14,365 nt of DNA from an uncultured Clostridia bacterium (GTDB lineage: Bacteria > Bacillota > Clostridia > TANB77 > CAG-508): the NCBI GenBank assembly GCA_934149155.1, contig CAKPDZ010000038.1, positions 1-14,365 on the forward strand, read 5' to 3'. Positions 1-6,293 of this stretch are shown one piece after another. The notes beneath the pieces were generated by a model. That model was not told where the DNA came from and ran no database searches. It saw only the letters and a list, made by a program, of their open reading frames with translations. The translations under genes were made by a program, and so were the position numbers. Each line of letters begins with the position of its first letter. Position 1 is the stretch's first letter.

Positions 1-77
1 AAAAAAGTGAAAATTTAGAATTAAAAACTACTAAAGACGGTACATTCTTTAAACAAGATTTATTTATATATGATTAA
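1..77 (+). CDS. C-terminal end of a gene, possibly an AgrC-type GHKL sensor kinase (partial)
   Basis: An open frame enters from the left edge and ends at TAA 75-77. Its last residues are ENLELKTTKDGTFFKQDLFIYD split as ENLELKTTKDG and TFFKQDLFIYD. Many AgrC/VirS-type GHKL kinases end in a beta-hairpin of the form 'N-x-x-L-x-T...F-x-Q-x-L-x-I', which this tail resembles. A kinase converging on agrBD would also make sense in context. Only 24 residues are visible, so the family assignment is an inference from weak similarity; no catalytic motif lies inside the window. The gene is followed by a hairpin terminator. Confidence 0.45.
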   Translation, partial: KSENLELKTTKDGTFFKQDLFIYD

Positions 78-80
78 ATT

Positions 81-119
81 AAAAGAGGGGCGTACTAAAA
101 TAGCTTTCCCCTCTTTTCT
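81..119. terminator. Bidirectional intrinsic terminator between the partial plus-strand gene and agrBD
   Basis: AAAAGAGGGG (81-90) pairs perfectly with CCCCTCTTTT (108-117), a 10-bp stem with four G-C pairs at the loop side. The 17-base loop can fold a little further (CTA/TAG). The stem ends in A and T tracts on both sides, so it can stop transcripts from either strand. It sits between the TAA at 77 and the agrD stop at 159. Confidence 0.75.
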
Positions 120-158
120 TGAATTGATTTTATGTTTAAGAACATTCTTTTTTCGGAA

Positions 159-278
159 TTAATCCTTTTTTATTAAAGATGCTGGCATTTTTGGTTGATG
201 TCCTACCCAAATTGTCATGCATGCTGTATTTGTAGCTTTAGCATATTTTTCTGCCATTTTTGCTAATAATTTCATCAT
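159..278 (-). CDS. agrD: AgrD-like cyclic autoinducer peptide precursor, 39 aa
   Basis: The frame starts at ATG 278-276 (a second ATG follows) behind a strong RBS, GAAGGGGG, 8 bases upstream, and stops at TAA 161-159. Three AgrD parts are visible. Residues 1-15 form a lysine-rich amphipathic helix that anchors the precursor to the membrane. Residues 18-26, TACMTIWVG, carry the single cysteine (Cys20) that would form the thiolactone. The tail HQPKMPASLIKKD has the conserved HQPxxPxSL-type recognition segment, comparable to the HQPEEPKSL tail of Clostridium perfringens AgrD. AgrB would cleave after the ring and close it on Cys20; the exact ring end (CMTIW to CMTIWVG) cannot be settled by eye. 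It lies 72 bases downstream of agrB, presumably on the same transcript. Genes this short are easily missed by automatic annotation. Confidence 0.9.
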   Translation of the reverse strand: MMKLLAKMAEKYAKATNTACMTIWVGHQPKMPASLIKKD

Positions 279-314
279 AATTAATTCCCCCTTCTTTTGT
301 AAAATTTATATAAC

Positions 315-340
315 ATAAGAGTAGTTGCAATGACTCTTAT
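315..340 (-). other. Intergenic hairpin between agrB and agrD
   Basis: ATAAGAGT (315-322) and ACTCTTAT (333-340) form an 8-bp perfect stem with a 10-base loop that contains the palindrome TTGCAA. On the transcript it would lie between the agrB stop and the agrD RBS. No run of U follows it, so it is a poor terminator. It may set the relative stability or expression of the two cistrons; that role is inference. Confidence 0.5.
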
Positions 341-350
341 ATTATCAATA

Positions 351-962
351 TTAAATGTTTGCATATACTTCATGTCCATATTTATTATTAGTAATTTTAT
401 ATGCAAGTCTAGTTATTGTTAATGTTTGTACAAAATCTCCAAATATTATTATTCCTGATATTACTGGATTGTTAATAAAAATAGCTATAATAAATTCTAA
501 TGTTAAAATAATATATGAAAATATTTGCTTTTGTTTTCTTTCCTTTTGAGTTAAAATTGGTACATTTTCAGTATCCGCTGGAGCATATAGTTTTATCATT
601 ATCATACAAAATCCCCATATAACAGCCAATGTAATATATTTAATAGCTCCTGTTAAAACAATATATTTGCCTAGTAATGCAGATCCACTATATAGTAATA
701 AAGTATATACTATACAACCAAAATGCGTTTTCATATGTACTCCACCTGAAAAACATCTATATGGTGCTACTATTAGAACAGACATTAATGTAAGTTTAAA
801 TATTCCTAAAAAATATGCAATTATTAGAATTATAATTCCTTTAGGTAACTCTCCAATTATATTTTGTAAACCATACATTATTATCTCTGCTCTTTCGTCA
901 TCAATCTCTGGCATTTCTTTTCGTATTCGATTTGTTAAAAACGTACAAAACTTGTCTACCAA
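351..962 (-). CDS. agrB: AgrB-like membrane peptidase, autoinducer processing and export
   Basis: AgrB proteins are integral membrane cysteine proteases that cut the C-terminal tail off AgrD and help form and export the cyclic peptide. The hallmark block RCFSGGVHMKTHFGC is present, with the catalytic His and Cys seven residues apart (His76 and Cys83 from the start used here), as in Staphylococcus aureus His77/Cys84. About five to six hydrophobic segments follow a polar, acidic N-terminus. The length (203 aa) is normal for the family. GTG at 971-969 is an alternative start, but GAGGTGA (974-968), a full match to the anti-SD, covers that GTG and sits five bases from TTG 962-960. TTG is therefore preferred, giving MVDKF, which resembles typical AgrB N-termini. 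agrD follows; no agrA lies in the window. Confidence 0.92.
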   Translation of the reverse strand: MVDKFCTFLTNRIRKEMPEIDDERAEIIMYGLQNIIGELPKGIIILIIAYFLGIFKLTLMSVLIVAPYRCFSGGVHMKTHFGCIVYTLLLYSGSALLGKYIVLTGAIKYITLAVIWGFCMIMIKLYAPADTENVPILTQKERKQKQIFSYIILTLEFIIAIFINNPVISGIIIFGDFVQTLTITRLAYKITNNKYGHEVYANI

Positions 963-1123
963 TTTTTTCACCTCACTCTTTATCCTTAGTTCATTTATAA
1001 TTTACTACTTTTTCCCCTATTTTTTCATTTACTTTATAAAAAGAAATTCATATTTCATAAATTATTACTTTTTTTATTTTTGTATATGATTTTAATAGTT
1101 TTGTATAATTTTATAAATACAGC

Positions 1124-1151
1124 AAAAAAAACAGAAGATTTTACTCTTCCG
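1124..1151 (-). terminator. Intrinsic terminator of the patatin/methyltransferase/pseudouridine synthase operon
   Basis: Reading the minus strand, CGGAAGA pairs with TCTTCTG (7 bp including one G-T pair) around a 6-base loop, directly followed by eight T residues. It lies 10 bases past the stop of the RluA-type gene, so it ends that operon and separates it from agrB. The 150 bases between it and agrB show no promoter I can defend. Confidence 0.85.
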
Positions 1152-1161
1152 CTTCTTTAAC

Positions 1162-1848
1162 TTAAATATTTATATCTCTTAAAATACACCATGTTCCATT
1201 ACTTTCTGGTAAACATTTAAATGTCATCTCCTCTTTAGAAACAGGATGTTGAATCGTAAGCTCATAAGCCCATAATGCAATTTGTTTTCCTCTTCCTCTT
1301 GTTCCATATTTTTGATCTCCGAAAATACTATGACCTGCATGAGATAATTGCACTCTTATTTGATGATGTCTTCCTGTATGAAGATTTACTTTAACCAAAG
1401 ATAAATCCTTTACTTCATTATATGCTAATACTTCATAATATAATTTCGCAAGTTTGGCATTCTTTTTTTCAGGGTTTACAACTTTACTAATATTATTTCT
1501 TTCATCTTTATATAAGTAATCTTCTAATGTTCCTTTTGCTTTTTCAAATTCACCATCTACCACTGCTAAATACTTTTTCTTAAATATTTTTTCTCTTACT
1601 TGATTACTTAACCTTGAAGCTGCTTTTGATGTTTTTGCAAAAACCATTACCCCTCCAACTGGTCTATCTAATCTATGTACTAAGCCAAGATAAACATTTC
1701 CTGGTTTATTATATTTTTCTTTTAGATAGTCTTTTATTATTGTAAGCATATCTAAATCTTCTGTTTTATCTGCTTGTGACGGAATATTAGGATCTTTTCT
1801 AACTACAATAATATGATTATCTTCATATAATACTTTTAAATTCTGCAT
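1162..1848 (-). CDS. RluA-family pseudouridine synthase (no S4 domain), 228 aa
   Basis: This enzyme isomerises specific uridines to pseudouridine, in 23S rRNA or tRNA. The catalytic block HRLDRPVGGVMVFAKT lies at residues 59-74 with nucleophile Asp61, and the second RluA signature, HTGRHHQIRVQLSH, at about 157-170, followed by GDQKYG. It starts directly with the catalytic fold, without an N-terminal S4 domain, as in short RluA-type enzymes of Clostridia. ATG 1848-1846 is chosen because GGGAG lies 9 bases upstream; longer frames reaching 1878 would overlap the previous gene. Only one base separates it from the upstream methyltransferase stop, so translation is probably coupled. The position it modifies cannot be read from sequence. 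Confidence 0.93.
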   Translation of the reverse strand: MQNLKVLYEDNHIIVVRKDPNIPSQADKTEDLDMLTIIKDYLKEKYNKPGNVYLGLVHRLDRPVGGVMVFAKTSKAASRLSNQVREKIFKKKYLAVVDGEFEKAKGTLEDYLYKDERNNISKVVNPEKKNAKLAKLYYEVLAYNEVKDLSLVKVNLHTGRHHQIRVQLSHAGHSIFGDQKYGTRGRGKQIALWAYELTIQHPVSKEEMTFKCLPESNGTWCILRDINI

Positions 1849-1849
1849 C

Positions 1850-2713
1850 TTAGTTCTCCCATCTTCCAAAAATTCCACAAGGTAAAACTAATTTTGAATT
1901 TTCCATTGGCAATCCGATTTCTCCTGATGATACTTTTCCTTTATAATTTTTAGAAACTGTTAAATTCAAAATATTTTCTAATACTTTACTTGAAATTCCT
2001 GTAGTATATGAATTTATTAAGAAAAATAATGGCTTATCTGAAAGTACCTTTGTACATAAATCTACTAAATCATATATATTGTTTTCAAATTGCCATACTT
2101 CTCCATTTGCCCCTCTTCCATAAGATGGTGGATCCATTATTATAGCATCATATTTATTTCCTCTACGAATTTCTCTATTAACAAATTTTACAACATCATC
2201 AACAATATATCTAACTGGTCTTTCTGCTAATCCAGATGATGCAATATTTTCTTTTGCCCATGTTACCATTCCTTTTGAACTATCAACATGGCAAACTGAC
2301 GCGCCTGCTGCAGAACAAGCAACTGTTGCTCCTCCAGTATATGCAAATAAATTCAATACTTTTATATCTCTATTGGATTTTCTGATTTTATCCATCATCC
2401 AATCCCAATTAACAGCTTGCTCTGGAAATAACCCTGTATGCTTAAATCCCATTGGCTTTATATTAAATGTTAATTCTTTATATTTTATTTGCCATTGATT
2501 TGGCATTTTTTTCTTATATTCCCATGCACCACCACCTGTTTTGCTTCTATGATATGTTGCATTTATATTTTTCCATTTTTCTGGATATGTTTTTTCTTTC
2601 CAAATTATTTGTGGATCAGGTCTTGCTAAAATAACCTCTCCCCATTTTTCTAATTTCTGTCCATCTGCCATATCTAATATTTTATAATCATTCCAATTAT
2701 TTGCTATATTCAT
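1850..2713 (-). CDS. Class I SAM-dependent rRNA methyltransferase (COG1092, RlmI/RlmK-like), 287 aa
   Basis: The SAM-binding motif I reads VLNLFAYTGGATVACSAAGA (residues 119-138), followed by an acidic VDSS loop. The target-base motif DPPSYGRG (194-201) is the motif IV of RNA cytosine-5 and related methyltransferases. The closest named families are RlmI and the RlmK domain of RlmKL, which methylate 23S rRNA, but this protein lacks the N-terminal PUA domain of RlmI. ATG 2713-2711 is chosen because GTGAGGA lies 6 bases upstream. A longer frame from TTG 2767 would overlap the patatin gene and has no good RBS. It sits 31 bases after the patatin gene and 1 base before the pseudouridine synthase, so two rRNA-modification genes are paired in one operon. 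Confidence 0.88.
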   Translation of the reverse strand: MNIANNWNDYKILDMADGQKLEKWGEVILARPDPQIIWKEKTYPEKWKNINATYHRSKTGGGAWEYKKKMPNQWQIKYKELTFNIKPMGFKHTGLFPEQAVNWDWMMDKIRKSNRDIKVLNLFAYTGGATVACSAAGASVCHVDSSKGMVTWAKENIASSGLAERPVRYIVDDVVKFVNREIRRGNKYDAIIMDPPSYGRGANGEVWQFENNIYDLVDLCTKVLSDKPLFFLINSYTTGISSKVLENILNLTVSKNYKGKVSSGEIGLPMENSKLVLPCGIFGRWEN

Positions 2714-2744
2714 TTTTTCCTCACTTTCATCATCTTCTATTATA

Positions 2745-3608
2745 CTAAATTTTCCCACTACTTTCAAGTTTTTTTAGCTGTTTCTTAGTTTCTTCATATC
2801 CCATCTTATATAATGAATTAATTTGAGTTGAATCAAGTAATGCAACTTTTTTTAGATTAATATTTATTAAATGGTCTATTCCTGCTTTTTCATACATTGA
2901 CAATTCTCTCCCCTGTAGTTCCATAGCTCTTGCTGCAACCTCTACAATATTTTTACAACACTGATTTTTCTCTAAAATAGTATCAAATGCTACTCCGAAA
3001 ACTTCATTTGCTCCTATATCTTTTAAGCCTTTCCATGGCAAGTTTTCTCTAGTACCTCCATCTATTAATTGAATTCCATCATATCTACATGGTGAAAATA
3101 CAACAGGAAAACTACAACTTGCTCTTACAGCAGTTGCTATTGGTATATCTGTAATATATTTTGTATTATCTAAAAGATTTGCTCTGATTTCTTTTGATGA
3201 CGCTATATAAACTGTTCCTTTTTGTAAATCTACCATTGAAATCATTAATGGCATTTTTATTTGATTTATATTTTCAATTTTACTGTCTTCATATATTTCT
3301 TTTATAATTTTTTCTATAACTTTTCCACTATTTAAGCCATCTATCACTAGTTTTCTAGTAAATAATAGTCCTAATATCATTTTTAGGATTTGCTTCCACT
3401 CTACATATGTTATTTTTTTGCAATATCTCTTGAACATTTTCCACATGTCATCACTACTATATCCAAGTGCATACATTGTTGCTATTATGCTTCCTGATGA
3501 AGCTCCAGATACACAGTCAAATTTTATATTTTTTTCTTCAAATGCCTTTAACGCTCCAATATGCGCCGCTGCTTTTATTCCTCCTCCAGATAATGCTAAT
3601 CCTCTCAT
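2745..3608 (-). CDS. Patatin-like phospholipase (RssA/YchK type), 287 aa
   Basis: A serine acyl-hydrolase of the patatin fold, expected to act on membrane lipids or other acyl esters. The three family signatures are present: the oxyanion-hole glycines SGGGIKAAAHIGAL (7-20), the nucleophile elbow GASSG with Ser37, and the DGG motif with catalytic Asp183 (LIDGGTRENLP). There is no signal peptide, so it is probably cytosolic or peripherally attached. AGGAGGA lies 6 bases from ATG 3608-3606. The substrate is unknown, and such proteins are often annotated simply as patatin-like. It heads the run patatin, methyltransferase, pseudouridine synthase on the minus strand. Confidence 0.92.
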   Translation of the reverse strand: MRGLALSGGGIKAAAHIGALKAFEEKNIKFDCVSGASSGSIIATMYALGYSSDDMWKMFKRYCKKITYVEWKQILKMILGLLFTRKLVIDGLNSGKVIEKIIKEIYEDSKIENINQIKMPLMISMVDLQKGTVYIASSKEIRANLLDNTKYITDIPIATAVRASCSFPVVFSPCRYDGIQLIDGGTRENLPWKGLKDIGANEVFGVAFDTILEKNQCCKNIVEVAARAMELQGRELSMYEKAGIDHLININLKKVALLDSTQINSLYKMGYEETKKQLKKLESSGKI

Positions 3609-3707
3609 AAAATCCTCCTTTTATAGTAAGATTTTATGCTAGCTCTAACCCGAAAAGAACCAGTAATAATATGACTTTTTTATACTTTTGTATAAAGAAA
3701 TAAGATA

Positions 3708-3830
3708 TTATATTCTAATGTACTGTGCCATTCTAATAATCTCATAAATCATAAAAAAATTAACCCCTGTAAGAATAAAAAAAGAAATTACTGCAAAAGA
3801 AAATATCTTATGCTTTTTTAAAAATTTCAT
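3708..3830 (-). CDS. Small single-pass membrane protein, 40 aa, function unknown
   Basis: A frame from ATG 3830-3828 to TAA 3710-3708, preceded by GAAGGGGG, an RBS ending 7-8 bases from the start and of the same form as that of agrD. The product begins MKFLKKHKIF, a positively charged stretch, then has about 20 hydrophobic residues (SFAVISFFILTGVNFFMIY), and ends EIIRMAQYIRI. That pattern fits a single transmembrane helix with a basic N-terminal anchor on the inside. I recognise no family. It lies between uvrC and the patatin gene on the same strand and would be the first gene of the patatin transcript if the promoter proposed at 3866-3894 is real. Confidence 0.65.
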   Translation of the reverse strand: MKFLKKHKIFSFAVISFFILTGVNFFMIYEIIRMAQYIRI

Positions 3831-3865
3831 ATAAAAACCCCCTTCAAACAACTTGTCCGTAATAC

Positions 3866-3894
3866 TATATATATGTAAAATTTTCAAATATATT
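3866..3894 (-). promoter_or_regulatory. Possible promoter for the microprotein/patatin operon
   Basis: On the minus strand TTGAAA is followed after 17 bases by TATTAC, a sigma-A-like pair with a good -35 and a mediocre -10 (4 of 6). It lies about 40 bases upstream of the microprotein start. A clean terminator for uvrC is not visible here (only a weak AT-rich hairpin near 3890-3915), so read-through from uvrC is also possible. Confidence 0.35.
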
Positions 3895-3937
3895 CTTTTA
3901 AAAAGATATTTTTCATCGCAGTAATCTACAAACTTTT

Positions 3938-5728
3938 CTATTTATTCAATTCATCTAATATTTTTTGAGCCAAACTTTCATTTATTCCTTTTATTTTAGT
4001 CAACTCATCCAAATTAGAAGTTTTAATTTTCTCTACACTTCCAAAATGTTTTAACAAAGTCAATTTTTTTACTTCGCCAATCCCCTCAATACTATCTAAA
4101 TCAGATTTTGTAATATCCTTATCTCTTAATTTTCTGTGATATGAAATAGCTGTATCATGTACTTCATCTTGAAATTTGGTTATTAAATTCTTTAATTTCT
4201 CTGATATCTCTAATTCATTTCTATTCTCATCCATTAAAGCTCTTGTTTGATGTTTATCGTTTTTTACCATACCAAAAACCGGTATATCTAACTCATATTT
4301 AGCAATCGCCATTTTAGTAGCACGTATTTGTGTAATTCCTCCATCGGCAAATATCGCATCTGGAAGTCTTCCAAATCCAGTAGAACTGCTATCTATAGAA
4401 TGTTTTAATCTACGAGTTATAACCTCTTGCATACATCTAGGATCATCCTGCCCATATACTGTTTTTATTTTAAATCGTCTTGATAAATTTCTTTTTATAA
4501 CTCCATCATACATTACACACATTCCTGCAACTAAGTATTCTCCAGATATATTAGAAATATCATATGTTTCAATCTTTCTAGGTAATTTATCTAAACCTAA
4601 AACTTCTTTTAATTCTACTAAAATTTCACTCTTATCTCTTTCTTTATTTTCTAATGTTATTTTAGCATTATTATCTGCCATTTCTACAAATCGTAGTTTT
4701 TCCCCCTTCTTAGGAGATTTTATTTCAACTTTTCTTCCCGCTTCTTTAGTTAGCCATTCTTCTATTACCTCTTTGTCTTCCAGTTCTTCTCTAACCATTA
4801 TTTTATTAGGAAGATTTTGATTATCCAAATAATATTGTTTTATAAAACCAGATATTATCTCTTTATCATCCATTTCTTTTAAATCATTAAAGAAATAATG
4901 GTCTCTCCCCACCATTTTGCTTCCACGTACAAAGAATATTTCTACACATACCTCGATTTCTGATTTTGCAATACCTATGACATCAATATTATTCTCCGAA
5001 ATGTTAGAAACCTTTTGTTTTTCATTTACTCTTTGTATTGCTAACATTCTGTCTCTAATATATGCTGCTTTCTCAAAATTCATTTTGTCAGCTTCTTCTA
5101 GCATTTGTTTTTGTAAATCTTTTAAAACTTTGTCAACTTTTCCATCTAATATATCTATTATTTCATCAATTTGTTTTCTATAATCCTCTTTAGAAATATA
5201 TCCCATACATGGTCCTAAACATCTATTTATATGATAATTCAAACATGCTCTTGTTTCTGATCTAAAATTTTTACATTGACGAATCTTATATTTTTGTTTT
5301 ATAAAATCAACCATCTCTTTTGCTGAACCTGGGTTTGCATATGGTCCAAAATATTTTGAACCATCATTTACAATTCTCCTTGTTATTACTACATTAGGAT
5401 AATCTGATTTTACATCAACTTTTATATATGGATATGTTTTGTCATCTTTTAATAATACATTAAATCTAGGTCTATTTTTCTTTATCAAATTACATTCTAA
5501 TATTAATGCTTCTGCTTCATTATCAACTACTATGTATTCAAAATGGTCTATTAATGATACCATCCTTTTTATTCTTTCTGTTTTTTCAGTTTTTCTAAAA
5601 TATGATCTTACCCTATTTTTTAAATTAACCGCTTTTCCTACATATATTATTCTGTCATCAACATCATGCATAATATATACACCAGGTTTATCTGGCAACA
5701 TTTTTAATTGTTCTTCTATATTAAACAT
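3938..5728 (-). CDS. uvrC: UvrABC excinuclease subunit C, 596 aa
   Basis: UvrC makes both incisions around a DNA lesion in nucleotide excision repair after UvrA and UvrB have marked it. The domains are in the usual order. The GIY-YIG nuclease is at residues 14-95 (GVYIM, YVGKA). A cysteine cluster C152, C162, C170, C174 matches the iron-sulphur-type cluster of UvrC. The UVR motif that binds UvrB is near 203-236. The RNase H-like second nuclease has Asp390 (YDISN), Asp462 (ADGG) and His524 (DEVHD). A helix-hairpin-helix pair closes the protein (about 543-596). Length is typical. GGTGA lies close upstream of ATG 5728-5726. It stands alone on its promoter, divergent from glmS. Confidence 0.98.
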   Translation of the reverse strand: MFNIEEQLKMLPDKPGVYIMHDVDDRIIYVGKAVNLKNRVRSYFRKTEKTERIKRMVSLIDHFEYIVVDNEAEALILECNLIKKNRPRFNVLLKDDKTYPYIKVDVKSDYPNVVITRRIVNDGSKYFGPYANPGSAKEMVDFIKQKYKIRQCKNFRSETRACLNYHINRCLGPCMGYISKEDYRKQIDEIIDILDGKVDKVLKDLQKQMLEEADKMNFEKAAYIRDRMLAIQRVNEKQKVSNISENNIDVIGIAKSEIEVCVEIFFVRGSKMVGRDHYFFNDLKEMDDKEIISGFIKQYYLDNQNLPNKIMVREELEDKEVIEEWLTKEAGRKVEIKSPKKGEKLRFVEMADNNAKITLENKERDKSEILVELKEVLGLDKLPRKIETYDISNISGEYLVAGMCVMYDGVIKRNLSRRFKIKTVYGQDDPRCMQEVITRRLKHSIDSSSTGFGRLPDAIFADGGITQIRATKMAIAKYELDIPVFGMVKNDKHQTRALMDENRNELEISEKLKNLITKFQDEVHDTAISYHRKLRDKDITKSDLDSIEGIGEVKKLTLLKHFGSVEKIKTSNLDELTKIKGINESLAQKILDELNK

Positions 5729-5748
5729 TTCTCTTCACCTACTCTATT

Positions 5749-5777
5749 ATGATAAACTATTTTTATGCATTTTGCAA
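5749..5777 (-). promoter_or_regulatory. Promoter of uvrC
   Basis: Minus strand: TTGCAA (5777-5772), 17-base spacer, TATCAT (5754-5749), a good sigma-A match ending 20 bases before the uvrC start. The transcript would begin near 5742, giving a very short leader. No LexA-type operator is evident by eye. Confidence 0.6.
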
Positions 5778-5821
5778 GATATTATAACTTAATTTTTTTG
5801 CAATTTACTACTAATTTATAT

Positions 5822-5984
5822 AGATTTTAGAAGATTAATAATATATTGTTTTTGAAATACCGCGTAAGCAACCAAATGAGCAAAGCGAATACGATATGGA
5901 GCAATCTACATACTAGTATTTTTAATATGCAGATTGCGACACCAAGGTATAAAAAAACAATATATTATTAATTTCCTAAATCTT
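5822..5984. repeat. About 160-bp imperfect palindrome, MITE-like element
   Basis: ATTAATAATATATTGTTTTT (5834-5853) is repeated perfectly in inverted form at 5953-5972. The pairing continues inward with ATACC/GGTAT and outward, with mismatches, to about 5822 and 5984. Inside is a second hairpin: GCAATCT-CATA (5901-5912) pairs with TATG-AGATTGC (5926-5937), with one mismatch. The core is richer in G+C and CG dinucleotides than its surroundings. It lies between two divergent genes, so it cannot be an ordinary terminator of either. A non-autonomous inserted element or a structured RNA are the two readings; no target-site duplication is clear. Confidence 0.65.
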
Positions 5985-6042
5985 TATAAGCTTTAAATAT
6001 AAACAAAAATTTATTAAATATCTAAGAATAATAAAAAAACTC

Positions 6043-6069
6043 TTGTAACTTTTTGAATTTTGCTATAAT
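6043..6069 (+). promoter_or_regulatory. Extended -10 promoter of glmS
   Basis: TGCTATAAT (6061-6069) is a perfect extended -10 box; TTGTAA (6043-6048) is a weaker -35 at a short 15-base spacing. Transcription would start near 6076-6078, about 34 bases before the ribozyme cleavage site. Confidence 0.7.
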
Positions 6070-6080
6070 ATATTACAGTA

Positions 6081-6260
6081 AATTGAAATATGCAAAAATA
6101 ATTATTAAAAAGCGCCAGGACTGTTATCAGTTGACGAGGTCTAGAGTTATCGAAAAATTCGGCGGATGCTCTAGTGGATAGCTTAATCCAAAGTATTAAT
6201 AAAAAACTAGTAGTGATACTAAAACAAACATTAATACATAAGCTATAGTATATTTCAATT
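6081..6260 (+). other. Long-range leader helix enclosing the glmS ribozyme
   Basis: AATTGAAATATGC (6081-6093), upstream of the cleavage site, can pair with GTATATTTCAATT (6248-6260), downstream of the ribozyme and just before the glmS RBS. The helix has 13 consecutive pairs with one G-U. It would bring the 5' end of the transcript and the RBS region together around the ribozyme. It is not part of the helices I know for this ribozyme class. Confidence 0.6.
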
Positions 6261-6262
6261 CC
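6098..6262 (+). ncRNA. glmS ribozyme-riboswitch (glucosamine-6-phosphate sensing)
   Basis: The leader holds the conserved core of the glmS self-cleaving ribozyme: AGCGCC at 6111-6116 (cleavage expected between A6111 and G6112), then AGTTGACGAGG (6129-6139), TCGAAAAATTCGGCGG and GATGCTCT. Helices can be traced: P1 ACTG/CAGT (6120-6123/6128-6131), P2 CTAGAG/CTCTAG (6141-6146/6169-6174), pseudoknot CGCC/GGCG (6113-6116/6161-6164), P3 TGGAT/ATCCA (6175-6179/6186-6190) and P4 AGTAT/ATACT (6192-6196/6216-6220). In known cases glucosamine-6-phosphate acts as cofactor for cleavage, and the cut mRNA is degraded, which lowers GlmS. Outer limits are approximate; the core is certain. Confidence 0.95.
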
Positions 6263-6293
6263 ACAAAATTCATTTTTAAAGGAGGTTCTGCTT

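Noticed and set aside
667..1089. Plus-strand 140-codon frame opposite agrB
   Set aside because: It is antisense to a clear AgrB with catalytic motifs, has no ribosome binding site and reads as low-complexity sequence.
972..1123. Promoter or AgrA binding repeats upstream of agrB
   Set aside because: Several AT-rich near-matches exist but no pair with acceptable -35 and spacing, and no paired direct repeats of the AgrA type were found.
4917..5792. Plus-strand frames of 88 and 117 codons opposite uvrC
   Set aside because: They mirror conserved UvrC domains and have no RBS or recognisable motif.
5822..5984. CRISPR array or tRNA in the uvrC-glmS gap
   Set aside because: The repeats are one inverted pair, not spaced direct repeats, and no cloverleaf or T-loop sequence is present.
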